Source: an uncultured Clostridia bacterium
GTDB taxonomy: Bacteria; Bacillota; Clostridia; TANB77; CAG-508
Length of the DNA: 64,000 bases
Reading direction: 5' to 3'
Assembly: GCA_934129745.1 (NCBI GenBank)
Contig: CAKOWZ010000006.1
Span: forward strand, 18,903-82,902
Position 1 is the first letter of the stretch, and the number at the start of each line of letters is the position of its first letter. The notes under the pieces were generated by a model. The model was not told the DNA's origin and searched no databases. It was given only the letters and a program-made list of their open reading frames with translations. The translations under genes were made by a program, and so were the position numbers. Positions 56,037-64,000 of the stretch are shown here, one piece after another.

Positions 56037-56621
56037 TTATCCTAATACATCCAAATATATTTTTAAAATTTTTAATATTCTAAATTTTTTTGCATATATA
56101 TATAACAAATTTAAATTTTTATCATTACGTTTCATATATTCCTTTAAAGCTGTATTAAAAATCTGTGAGTCTATTTTATTTCTATCTCTAATAATATCAC
56201 ATATTGTTCTTTCCATATTATATATTCTTATTGATGTACCATCTTCAAATGTTTTTGTAATTAAACCTAACTCTAATTTTTCCTTATTTATATAATGAGA
56301 ATTTAACATATCATTTGATATACGCATATTACTTGGAAATGTCATATCTAATATAAATGGAGTTCTATCTGTTAAATCATAAAAATACAAGGCAGTATTA
56401 TGAGAGAAAATTCCAGATTTATATTTTTGACCCATCAAATAAAATTCATTTACATCTTTGTCTGGTTTAGAATATACACCTCTTGATAATTTGACTAGAT
56501 ATCCACTATTTACAAGATTTTTTAAATATTGTCTGTGGATTCCATTTTCATCAGCCATTTTTGATGTTAGGATTCCATTATTTTGTTCAATTAATTGTTT
56601 TATAACATCTGTTTTAATCAT
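56037..56621 (-). CDS. abiEi: AbiEi-family antitoxin
   Basis: This 194-residue protein has an N-terminal winged-helix domain (about 1-75, NGILTSKMADENGIHRQYLK and LVKLSRGVYSKP) and a C-terminal domain that starts with SHNTALYFYDLTDRTP, as in AbiEi. In the type IV AbiE system it neutralises the toxin's effect and represses its own promoter. I chose ATG 56621 with GGAGG 8 nt upstream; a GTG at 56630 overlaps that site. The promoter lies in one arm of a 21-bp inverted repeat. Confidence 0.88.
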   Translation of the reverse strand: MIKTDVIKQLIEQNNGILTSKMADENGIHRQYLKNLVNSGYLVKLSRGVYSKPDKDVNEFYLMGQKYKSGIFSHNTALYFYDLTDRTPFILDMTFPSNMRISNDMLNSHYINKEKLELGLITKTFEDGTSIRIYNMERTICDIIRDRNKIDSQIFNTALKEYMKRNDKNLNLLYIYAKKFRILKILKIYLDVLG

Positions 56622-56668
56622 AATACTCACCTCCTTTTATATATGTATACCTTTTATGTTTATCCTTT

Positions 56669-56760
56669 TTGACAATTAAATACATTATGCATTCATTTTG
56701 TATTTATTTGTCGTATGACTTCTTAATACTTATTATACACCAAATGTATGTAATTGTCAA
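56669..56760. promoter_or_regulatory. Inverted-repeat operator candidate of the AbiE locus
   Basis: TTGACAATTAAATACATTATG (56669-56689) is repeated inverted at 56740-56760, with about three mismatches and a 50-bp centre. The right arm carries the antitoxin -35 hexamer. Confidence 0.65.
56732..56760 (-). promoter_or_regulatory. Consensus promoter of the AbiEi antitoxin
   Basis: TTGACA (56755-56760), 17-nt spacer and TATAAT (56732-56737), both perfect, on the minus strand. Confidence 0.8.
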
Positions 56761-56892
56761 ACAAACTTCTCTCTCCTATATTTATATATTCATTCAAAAT
56801 TTTTTTATTACAAAAATTTTTAAACATTTTCCTAAAATTTCAAATGTGTCAAATCATTAAATTTTACATATACTAAATCAGGAGGTAAATTT

Positions 56893-58740
56893 ATGTGTGG
56901 AATAGTAGGTTTTGTAAATTTAACAAAAGATATATCTAATCAAAAAAATACAATAATAGAAATGAATAATTCAATAAAAAAAAGAGGTCCTGATGAAGAT
57001 GGATATTATTATGATAAACATGCAGTTTTAGGACATAAAAGATTAATTGTAATTGACCCTAAAGGAGGCAAACAACCAATGAGTGTACGATTCAATAATT
57101 CAGTTTACACAATTGTTTATAATGGTCAATTATATAACACCTCAGAATTGCGTAGTGAATTAGAAGATTTTGGATTTGATTTTTACACATATTCTGATAC
57201 TGAGGTTTTGTTGAAAAGCTATATTCATTGGGGAAATGATGTTGTAAAAAAATTGAACGGAATTTTTGGTTTTGCAATTTGGAATTCATCTAAAAATGAG
57301 CTTTTTGTTTGTCGTGATCATTTTGGTGTTAAACCATTTTTTTATTCTATAAACAATAATAATTTTGTTTTTGGTTCTGAAATAAAAGCTTTACTAAAAT
57401 TTCCAGGAATTGAAGCTAAATTAGATGAACAAGGAATTTGTGAATTATTTGGTATTGGTCCTGCACATACTCCTGGTACTGTAGTTTTCAAAGATATTTA
57501 TGAATTAAAACCAGGACATTTTGGAGTATATAATTCAAGTGGTCTACATATTGAAAAATATTGGTCTTTAGTTAGTAAACCACATGAAGATGGTTTGAAA
57601 AAAACCTGTGAAAAAACTAAGTTTTTGCTTGAAGATTCTATAAAAAGGCAGCTTATTTCAGATGTTCCACTTTGTACCTTTTTATCAGGAGGTTTAGATT
57701 CAAGTATTATTACACTATATGCTTCTGATTATTGCAAAAATAATGATTTAGGAAATTTATCAACTTATTCTGTTGATTACAAAGATAATGATAAAAATTT
57801 TGTGAAAACAGATTTCCAACCAAATTCTGATAATTATTATATTAATATTATGAAAAATAAGCTAAATACAAATCATACAGTAATAATGCTTGATACACCT
57901 GAACTTGCATATGCATTAAAAGATGCGATGATTGCAAGGGATTTGCCTGGAATGGCTGATGTTGATTCATCTTTATTATTATTCTGCCAAAAGGTTAAAC
58001 CTGAAGCAACAGTTTCACTAACAGGTGAATGTGCTGATGAAATTTTTGGTGGTTATCCATGGTTTTTCAGAGAAGATGCTTTACAAAGCAATACTTTTCC
58101 ATGGTCAATTGCAATTTCTGAAAGACAAAATCTATTAAATACATCAATTAAAAATAAAATAGATTTAAAAGAATATATAGATTATAGATATTATGAAAGT
58201 TTAAATGATGTTGAAATTCTTGATAGTGATTCAATGGAAACTGCTCAAAAAAGAAAAATTTCTCATTTAACATTAAATTGGTTTATGCAAACACTTTTAG
58301 ACCGTTCAGATAGAATGGCTATGTATAATGGTTTTGAACTTCGTGTTCCTTTTTGTGATTATAGATTAGCTGAATATGTATGGAATATCCCTTGGGAAAT
58401 GAAGGCTTTAAATGGACGTGAAAAAGGATTACTTCGTTATATTATGAAAGATTTGCTTCCAGAAAAAATTGTTGAACGCAAAAAAAGCCCTTACCCTAAA
58501 ACATGGAATCCAACATATTTAGCAACTGTAAGGGGAATGCTTTCTGAAATTATGAAAGATAAAAATGCCCCTATTAATAATTTGCTTGATAGAGATTATA
58601 TTCTAGATATTTTAAACACTGATGGCAAAGCATTTACTCGACCTTGGTTTGGGCAACTTATGACAGGTCCACAACTTATGGCTTATTTGTGTCAAGTTAA
58701 TATGTGGCTTGAAATATATCAACCTAAAATTGAGGTTTAG
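56893..58740 (+). CDS. asnB: Asparagine synthase (glutamine-hydrolysing)
   Basis: This 615-residue enzyme has an N-terminal glutaminase domain with the nucleophile Cys2 (MCGIVGFVN) and KRGPDEDGYYYD. The synthetase domain has the ATP loop FLSGGLDSSI near 258 and LTGECADEIFGGYPW. It makes Asn from Asp, Gln and ATP. The start follows AGGAGG by 7 nt. It is a lone gene with its own terminator; no Asn T-box is visible. Confidence 0.97.
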   Translation: MCGIVGFVNLTKDISNQKNTIIEMNNSIKKRGPDEDGYYYDKHAVLGHKRLIVIDPKGGKQPMSVRFNNSVYTIVYNGQLYNTSELRSELEDFGFDFYTYSDTEVLLKSYIHWGNDVVKKLNGIFGFAIWNSSKNELFVCRDHFGVKPFFYSINNNNFVFGSEIKALLKFPGIEAKLDEQGICELFGIGPAHTPGTVVFKDIYELKPGHFGVYNSSGLHIEKYWSLVSKPHEDGLKKTCEKTKFLLEDSIKRQLISDVPLCTFLSGGLDSSIITLYASDYCKNNDLGNLSTYSVDYKDNDKNFVKTDFQPNSDNYYINIMKNKLNTNHTVIMLDTPELAYALKDAMIARDLPGMADVDSSLLLFCQKVKPEATVSLTGECADEIFGGYPWFFREDALQSNTFPWSIAISERQNLLNTSIKNKIDLKEYIDYRYYESLNDVEILDSDSMETAQKRKISHLTLNWFMQTLLDRSDRMAMYNGFELRVPFCDYRLAEYVWNIPWEMKALNGREKGLLRYIMKDLLPEKIVERKKSPYPKTWNPTYLATVRGMLSEIMKDKNAPINNLLDRDYILDILNTDGKAFTRPWFGQLMTGPQLMAYLCQVNMWLEIYQPKIEV

Positions 58741-58748
58741 AAATTCTG

Positions 58749-58807
58749 AAAAAGTGTACTAATTCCTAAAAATTGATTAATTCTTCAAGAATTTAGTACA
58801 CTTTTTT
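58749..58807. terminator. Bidirectional terminator after asnB
   Basis: AAAAAGTGTACTAATTC pairs with GAATTTAGTACACTTTTTT (one bulge), with A and T runs outside. Confidence 0.8.
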
Positions 58808-58850
58808 AATACATTTTCTAATAACTTCTCTAATACTTTTTTGAATTCCA

Positions 58851-59339
58851 CTAGAATATTGCCCCTGCAGCCCCAAAAACACCTGCTGAAGCCAATCCCA
58901 TAATAATTCCAGCTAGTATAACACCAGCCATAACAGCTATTACACTTTTCTTAAAATCCATATCTAAAAAACTTGCTGCTAAAGCTCCAGTCCATGCGCC
59001 TGTTCCTGGTAATGGAATTCCAACAAATAAAAATAAAGCAAAATATAAACCTCTTCCAGCCTTTTCTTGTAATTTCTTTCCACCTTTTTCACCTTTTTCA
59101 TAACAAAAAGTAAAAAACTTACCTATGTATTTCTTATCTTTTCCCCACAACAAAACTTTTCTTGCAAAAAAATAAATTATTGGTACAGGGAGCATATTTC
59201 CTAAAACACAAACTATGTATAATTGCAGTGTTGGCAATGGTCCACCAAGCCATGGACCTAATCCAAATGGCACTGCCCCTCTTAATTCTATTAATGGTAC
59301 CATTGACACCAAAAAAGTAACTATATATTTTAATAACAT
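58851..59339 (-). CDS. Small multidrug export-like membrane protein (COG2426)
   Basis: This 162-residue protein has four hydrophobic segments. It contains MVPLIELRGAVPFG and LFVGIPLPGTGAWTGALAASFL, the two signature blocks of the Sm_multidrug_ex family. Transport activity is an old annotation; the real substrate is unknown. GGAG lies 9 nt before the ATG. Gly/Pro content is high for this genome. Confidence 0.88.
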   Translation of the reverse strand: MLLKYIVTFLVSMVPLIELRGAVPFGLGPWLGGPLPTLQLYIVCVLGNMLPVPIIYFFARKVLLWGKDKKYIGKFFTFCYEKGEKGGKKLQEKAGRGLYFALFLFVGIPLPGTGAWTGALAASFLDMDFKKSVIAVMAGVILAGIIMGLASAGVFGAAGAIF

Positions 59340-59375
59340 TATTATTCACTCCTTAATTTTTTATTAGACTTGATT

Positions 59376-59404
59376 ATTGTACTATAATTTATACTAATTG
59401 TCTA
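59376..59404 (-). promoter_or_regulatory. Promoter of the COG2426 gene
   Basis: TAGACA (59399-59404), 17-nt spacer and TACAAT (59376-59381) on the minus strand. Confidence 0.55.
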
Positions 59405-59424
59405 GAAAATTTATTCATCTTTTT

Positions 59425-59455
59425 TGTGCAATTGGGGACGCGTCCTAATTGCACA
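59425..59455. repeat. GGACGCGTCC palindrome, copy 4
   Basis: TGTGCAATTGGGGACGCGTC and its near-inverse end exactly one base before the stop codon of the dCMP deaminase gene. Confidence 0.88.
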
Positions 59456-59941
59456 CTACAAGTCCAACTTAATTTCAATGTTTTTTTCATCATATTTTCT
59501 ATATTTAACACCACAATAATCCAACATTTTTTTAGCAACTATATTTCCATCTGTTCCATTATATTTATCTGATTTGTAAATAACTTCCTTTATTCCTGAT
59601 TGAATTATTGCTTTGGCACATTCATTACAAGGAAATAAATAAACATATAATTTTGATCCTTCTAATTTAGATCCTTTATTATTCAAAATCGCATTTAATT
59701 CTGCATGACAAACATATGCATATTTTGTATTAATAAATTCTCCCTCTCTATCCCATGGCATATGCTCATCATCATAACCATTTGGTGCACCATTATATCC
59801 TAATGATAATATTTTATTATCTTGACTTACTATACATGCTCCTACCTGTGTGTTTGGATCTTTACTTCTTTGAGCTGATAACATTGCAACTCCCATAAAA
59901 TATGAATCCCAACCTATATAATTTTCTCTCTTTTTTTGCAT
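59456..59941 (-). CDS. comEB: Deoxycytidylate deaminase
   Basis: This 161-residue zinc enzyme turns dCMP into dUMP, the substrate of thymidylate synthase. It has WDSYFMGVAMLSAQRSKDPN, the zinc motif HAELNAIL with the proton-shuttle Glu, and PCNECAKAI. The start has AAAGGAG. Its product would feed the ThyX encoded at 47-48 kb. The palindrome copy 4 abuts its stop. Confidence 0.95.
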   Translation of the reverse strand: MQKKRENYIGWDSYFMGVAMLSAQRSKDPNTQVGACIVSQDNKILSLGYNGAPNGYDDEHMPWDREGEFINTKYAYVCHAELNAILNNKGSKLEGSKLYVYLFPCNECAKAIIQSGIKEVIYKSDKYNGTDGNIVAKKMLDYCGVKYRKYDEKNIEIKLDL

Positions 59942-60125
59942 TTTATCTTCTCCTTTTGTCTGTATATTTAATTATATTACGGATTTTATCATACAATACT
60001 TTATATTTCAATAAGAAAAAAACATTTTGAAACATTTTCAATGTACCTGTGACATATCTATTTTAAAAAACATATAAAAATTTTGGAACAATTTGAAGTA
60101 GGGCAATTTTGTTTCCAAAAAGCTT
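59942..60125. other. Non-coding gap with no clear feature
   Basis: With copy 5 of the palindrome it fills the 242 bp between the dCMP deaminase start and the Cys-rich gene end. It is AT-rich with several AAACATTTT-type words. A GGGCAATTTTG word resembles the end of the element at 395-674, but the rest does not match. I see no gene. Confidence 0.4.
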
Positions 60126-60166
60126 AAAAGTGTGCAATTGGGACGCGTCCCCAATTGCACACTTTT
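60126..60166. repeat. GGACGCGTCC palindrome, copy 5 (longest)
   Basis: A 41-bp nearly perfect palindrome: AAAAGTGTGCAATTGGGACG and its inverse, differing by one extra C. Outer AAAAG/CTTTT arms make it terminator-like. Confidence 0.9.
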
Positions 60167-60183
60167 ATCAGATATGTTTAAAT

Positions 60184-60345
60184 TTAGTTTCTTCCACAGC
60201 ATCCACAATTTGTAAATAATAATAAGAAAACAATTATAAAGAATAATATTTCACTATTACATCCATCTCCATTAAAAATTCCACCTAAAATTCCATTGTT
60301 TCCACAACCACAACCGCATCCGCAGTTTCTTCCTTCTTCTGGCAT
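60184..60345 (-). CDS. Cys-rich small spore-coat-like peptide
   Basis: This 53-residue peptide begins MPEEGRNCGCGCGCGNN, has a hydrophobic run (EILFFIIVFLLLF) and ends TNCGCCGRN. It resembles short clostridial high-cysteine proteins annotated as chorion-class or HCB type. I chose ATG 60345, 8 nt after GGAGGG. A start at 60372 lies before that site. A sigma-K-like promoter upstream supports a late sporulation coat role; this is inference. Confidence 0.65.
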   Translation of the reverse strand: MPEEGRNCGCGCGCGNNGILGGIFNGDGCNSEILFFIIVFLLLFTNCGCCGRN

Positions 60346-60376
60346 AATTTTCACCCTCCTTTTTCTTTTCATATTG

Positions 60377-60405
60377 TATAATATGTTTTTTCTGATAAAT
60401 ATGTT
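60377..60405 (-). promoter_or_regulatory. Sigma-K-type promoter of the Cys-rich peptide
   Basis: On the minus strand ACA (60404-60402), 16 nt, then CATATTATA (60385-60377), a full match to CATANNNTA with the same spacing as at yabG. Confidence 0.55.
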
Positions 60406-60574
60406 ACATTATTTTTTTAATTTTCGAGTTATGTAAATTGTAAAATTTGATTATTTATGTTATAATACCCCCTAGATATTAAGATTTAAAAATAAAAAAG
60501 AAAGATTATGTTTATAAAATTCAGATAACACATAAATCAAAATTTATAAACATATTACATGAGGAATAATAAAA

Positions 60575-63170
60575 ATGAATAAAATCGAACTACTTTCACC
60601 TGTTGGTGATTTTGATTGTTTAAAATCTGCTGTTCAATCAGGAGCTGATTGTGTATATTTTGGTGGAGAGCTATTTAATGCTAGAGCTTCTGCAAATAAT
60701 TTTGATGATGAACAATTAAAAAATGCAATTGAATATGCAAAAATCAGGAATGTTAAAACAAATTTAACTTTAAATATTTTAATAAAAAATGATGAATTTG
60801 ATGATGCAATTGCACTTGCAACAAAAGCATATAATTATGGAATTGACGCAATTATTGTTCAGGATTTAGGTCTTGCAAAAAAATTAATTAATCTATTTCC
60901 AGATTTACCAATTCATGCAAGTACTCAAATGACAATTCATAATTTAGATGGAGTTTTAGAAGCTGAAAAACTTGGATTTAAAAGAGTTGTTCTTTCAAGA
61001 GAATTAACAATGGAAGAAATTAAATATATTTGTAATAATTCAAATATCGAAATTGAAGTATTTGTTCATGGTGCTTTATGTATGAGTTATTCTGGACAAT
61101 GTCTTTTATCTAGTATGATTGGAGCTCGTTCACGGAAACCGTGGTAAATGTGCTCAACCATGTAGATTACCTTATGAATTATTAAAAAAAATTAAAAATG
61201 CTGGATTCAATCAAAATATACAACCTGAATCTAGTCAAACTGTAATTGATAAAGGATATTTACTAAGTCCAAAAGACTTATGTTCTCTTGATTTATTGCC
61301 AGAACTTGTAAATTCAGGAATTACATGTTTCAAAATTGAAGGTAGGCTAAAAACACCAGAATATGTATCAACTGTTACAAGAATTTACAGAAAATACATT
61401 GATTTAGCACAATCCAATAAACCATATATTATTGAAGAAAATGATAAAAAAGATTTACTTCAAGTATTTAATCGTGGTGGTTTTTCTTGTGGATATTTAG
61501 ATGAAAAACCAAATTTAGAATTTGTTTCTAAAAATAAACCAAATAATATGGGAATTTTATTAGGAAAAGTTCATAATTTTAATAATAGTAAAGGTTATGT
61601 AACTTTAAAATTACAAGATGATATTTCAATTGGAGATACTGTTAGTCTTGAAAAAGAAAAAGGAACATATACAATTTCTGAACTTATGATTAATAACCAA
61701 AATATTAGTAAAGCTAAAAAAGGTGATATTGTAAAAATTGGTCGAATAAAAGGAAATATTAAACTAGATGATAAAATTTTTAAAATGAGTTCTAAAGAAT
61801 TATCTATTAAATCTAAAGAATTTATTGATAATGAAATTATAAAAAATAAAATTAATTGCAAAATAACAGTTCATAAAAACACACCTGTTAGTATGTGTAT
61901 TTATACTGGTAAATCTGATTTTGAAAATATATATGATAATATAAATTTCACAATAACTTCAGATGATTTAATTCCTGTTGATTCAATAAAATCCCCTATT
62001 ACATCTGAAAGGATTATTGAACAAATTAATAAACTTGGTGGAACACACTTTGAATTTGATAAAATTGATGTTGATTTAGATGATAAATTATATTTGCCTA
62101 GTATTAGTAAATTAAATCAATTACGTAGAAATTGTATTGAAAAATTGGAAGAAATTGTTTTAAATAGAATTCACAGAAAACCATATATGTGTCATAAAAA
62201 TAATAAACCTTTAGACAATTCAAATTTAAAAACATTTGTGACACCTGCAGAACCTGTAATATTTGAGACTTCTTCAATGTCTGCACCACATTCAATAAAG
62301 AAATTTTCTATATTATTACACACATTAAACAAAAAATATAATTATACAAAACTACCTCAAGTTGATAGAATATATATTCCTTTAAAATATTTTTTTGTTC
62401 CAGAATTTGTACACACAATAGCACAAATAACTAATACAGCAAACACTTATATTTATATGCCAACTATTCTTAAAGATTTTATCATGAAAAAAGTTAGCGA
62501 GAAATTACCTGGAATATTAAAAAGTTATAAAATAAAAGGATTTGTTATATCAAATATTTCTCAAATTAATTTATTAGAAAATTGCCTAAAAAATTCTACT
62601 ACTAATAATAACCTAAATGAATATGAATTAATTGGAAATTATACTTTAAATGTTTATAATGATTATACTTCAAAACAGCTAGAAAACCTTGGAATTACTA
62701 GTATTACTTTATCACCTGAATTAGATAAATTTACTTTAAATTCATTTGATAATACTCACCAATTATCTGAAAACACTAAAACAGAAGCTATTATTTATGG
62801 TAATTTACCTGTTATGACAACAAATTATTGTCTAATTTCAAGAAGTAATTTTTGTTTAGAGAAATGTAATAATAACTGTAATAATAGTTGGAATTGTAAT
62901 TTACAAAAAAATAGTAAAATAGAGTTTTTCTTAAAAGATAGAATGAATATGAATTTTAAAATTCTCCCAGATTCTTTTTCAAAAACAACTACTATCTTTA
63001 ATAGCAAAAAAAATAGTATTAATATTAATGAAATAAATGTTGATTATGTTAGACTTAATTTTATTGATGAAAATATTGAAGAAATTTGTGAGATTGTTAA
63101 TGTTTTTAAAAATGGAAAGATTTTAGAAGGCAAAGATTTTACTAATGGTAATTTTAATAGAATTGTATAA
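60575..63170 (+). pseudogene. U32-family peptidase / RlhA-like, with a +1 frameshift
   Basis: Two overlapping frames (60575-61147 and the frame ending at 63170) make up one U32 protein of about 865 residues. The first ends SSMIGARSRKPW; the second resumes GNRGKCAQPCRLPYEL, which should directly follow SSMIGARS. Removing the C at 61133 restores the frame. The N-terminal part has LLSPVGDFDCLKSAVQSGAD and HGALCMSYSGQC; a DUF3656-like and a Cys-containing C-terminal part follow. Relatives act in rRNA C2501 hydroxylation or as collagenase-like proteases. It may be a real mutation, a sequencing error or recoding. Confidence 0.85.
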
Positions 63171-63203
63171 AAAAAACCGAGCAATATACTTTGCTCGGTT
63201 TTT
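63171..63203. terminator. Bidirectional terminator after the U32 gene
   Basis: AAAACCGAGCAA (63173-63184) pairs exactly with TTGCTCGGTTTT (63191-63202); A and T runs lie outside on each strand. Confidence 0.88.
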
Positions 63204-63221
63204 AAAATATTAGCCATGCCA

Positions 63222-63653
63222 TTAAGCTACCGCATTTTTTATTCTTGCGCAATAGCCTTTAATTTTAACTTTGAGCTGATTTATTTTATTAACCAACTCC
63301 ATGTCTCCTATGCTTCGTGGATTTACCACAATTTCGTCACATGCTTTTGAAGCATTTTCAGCATCTTCTAAAAGCAGTGGCCTTGAACTATTTTTTGTGA
63401 TTTCATCAGCACTTTCCAGTGCTCTTAAAACCGGTTCAAAGCTCTTCATTATCTTTTCGATATGAGAAACTTCATTATCCCAAAAGACCTCTTTAAGCTC
63501 CTTCTTATTTTCAGGAGTTGGATTATTATATATATCCATTAGTCTTGAGGTTATAATTATTGAGAACACATACACTCCATTTGCAAATGCATATGAAGTT
63601 GATAAAATCTGAGTTCTGTCGATTTTAGATGCTGCTGTTTTAGTAATATACAT
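63222..63653 (-). CDS. Helical protein of unknown function
   Basis: I do not recognise this 143-residue protein. It looks all-helical: long amphipathic stretches at about 5-45, 50-90, 95-110 and 115-140, with few Gly or Pro. The C-terminal helix is basic (KVKIKGYCARIKN). Its DNA is clearly less AT-rich than its neighbours and uses more G/C third positions, suggesting recent transfer. AGAAAGGA precedes the ATG. It sits between a terminator and a group II intron end. Confidence 0.65.
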   Translation of the reverse strand: MYITKTAASKIDRTQILSTSYAFANGVYVFSIIITSRLMDIYNNPTPENKKELKEVFWDNEVSHIEKIMKSFEPVLRALESADEITKNSSRPLLLEDAENASKACDEIVVNPRSIGDMELVNKINQLKVKIKGYCARIKNAVA

Positions 63654-63870
63654 ATGATTTTTCCTTTCTGGATTGCCTTTGAATTATTGTTTCTAGCGTA
63701 TGAGTCAAGTGTTGATGTTTCAAATTAGCTAATTCATAAAAGACCCCTCCTTAGCTAAATATTTTATATAAAATTTTCCACATCAAAAAAGATGTTTAAA
63801 ATTTTTATTTCAATGTACCAATTAGTTTTAAATTTGAAACTAATATAAATATAATTTTCTTGACTTGTTT
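63654..63870 (-). other. Long 5' leader with a two-codon minigene
   Basis: The roughly 210-nt stretch between promoter and ATG holds a strong AAGGAGGGG (around 63745-63753) followed by ATG-AAT-TAG. It also has a small ACATC/GATGT hairpin. It could be a decoy initiation site or a broken gene start. Confidence 0.4.
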
Positions 63871-63899
63871 ATTTTATCATGTATTATGTAAATTGTCAA
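63871..63899 (-). promoter_or_regulatory. Promoter of the orphan helical-protein gene
   Basis: TTGACA (63894-63899), 17-nt spacer and TAAAAT (63871-63876) on the minus strand. Confidence 0.7.
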
Positions 63900-63921
63900 G
63901 TAGAAATAATTCAATAAATAA

Positions 63922-64000
63922 GCCAATCGAGTAGGAGAAATATCATTAATTGATATTTCGTCCTCTCACACCACCGTGCGTACCGTTCGGTACACGGCGG
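63922..64000 (-). mobile_element. 3' end of a group II intron (domains V and VI), partial
   Basis: On the minus strand, 64000 to about 63967 folds as domain V: CCGCCGU pairs with ACGGUGG, a 2-nt bulge, then GUACC/GGUAC closed by a GAAC loop. GUGUGAGAGGACG links to a domain VI stem GAAATATC/GATATTTC (63937-63959). The intron ends near TCCTACTCGATT. The rest, probably with a reverse transcriptase, is right of the window. The 3' exon is the promoter region of the helical-protein gene. Confidence 0.75.

Noticed and set aside
63860..63887. Plus-strand TTGACT-16-TATTAT opposite the orphan-gene promoter
   Set aside because: No plus-strand gene follows before the intron; it arises from the partial symmetry of the minus-strand promoter.
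1..64000. CRISPR arrays, rRNA genes, prophage or integrase genes
   Set aside because: No regular repeat-spacer array, rRNA sequence, integrase or phage structural gene was seen in the window.

Overview
The window is very AT-rich, mostly single-copy housekeeping DNA from an endospore-forming member of the Clostridia (Firmicutes). The evidence is a tricistronic germinant-receptor operon, the germination protease Gpr, YtxC, YunB, YabG, a DUF3794-LysM spore protein and a Cys-rich spore-coat-like peptide. A Veg-family gene, a T-box leader on ileS, strong AGGAGG-type ribosome binding sites and a site-2 protease fit the same assignment. The species cannot be named from sequence alone. An uncultured gut-type lineage is a guess based on composition and gene set.

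Layout. 0-5.3 kb: the end of mntP, a 280-bp inverted-repeat element, then gerKA-gerKB-gerKC and a 55-codon two-helix membrane ORF. 5.3-20 kb (minus strand): rnr-secG, clpX-clpP-tig, a phosphoesterase, tsaD, an M50 protease, lysS, a sorted surface protein and recN. 20-24.3 kb: gpr (+), a cupin-like gene, tRNA-Glu(CUC), mrnC, rbgA and ytxC. 24.4-37.7 kb (minus): pseudouridine synthase, glycosyltransferase, rhodanese, a reduced secD-secF pair, HD hydrolase, a WG-repeat protein, tgt-queA and ileS with its T-box. 37.7-49.2 kb (minus): ftsH, a class A PBP with PASTA, dprA, folD, dxs, an unusual ThyX and nth. 49.2-54.8 kb: rplM-rpsI (+), yunB, DUF3794-LysM, veg / yabG, rpmF. 55-64 kb is the most accessory part: an AbiE-type toxin-antitoxin pair, asnB, a small exporter, dCMP deaminase, the Cys-rich peptide, a frameshifted U32 peptidase, an orphan helical protein and the 3' end of a group II intron.

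The main unexplained signals are in expression control and repeats. Three genes (clpX, tsaD, dprA) have a strong Shine-Dalgarno separated from the start codon by an RNA hairpin. A consensus promoter upstream of folD-dprA carries a LexA-type box in its spacer. The AbiE antitoxin promoter sits in one arm of a long inverted repeat, and the toxin gene has its own consensus promoter behind a terminator-like hairpin. There are also five copies of a palindrome centred on GGACGCGTCC and two related long-inverted-repeat elements. At the protein level, ThyX appears to split its catalytic motif across two repeats, and the SecD/SecF pair looks degenerate.
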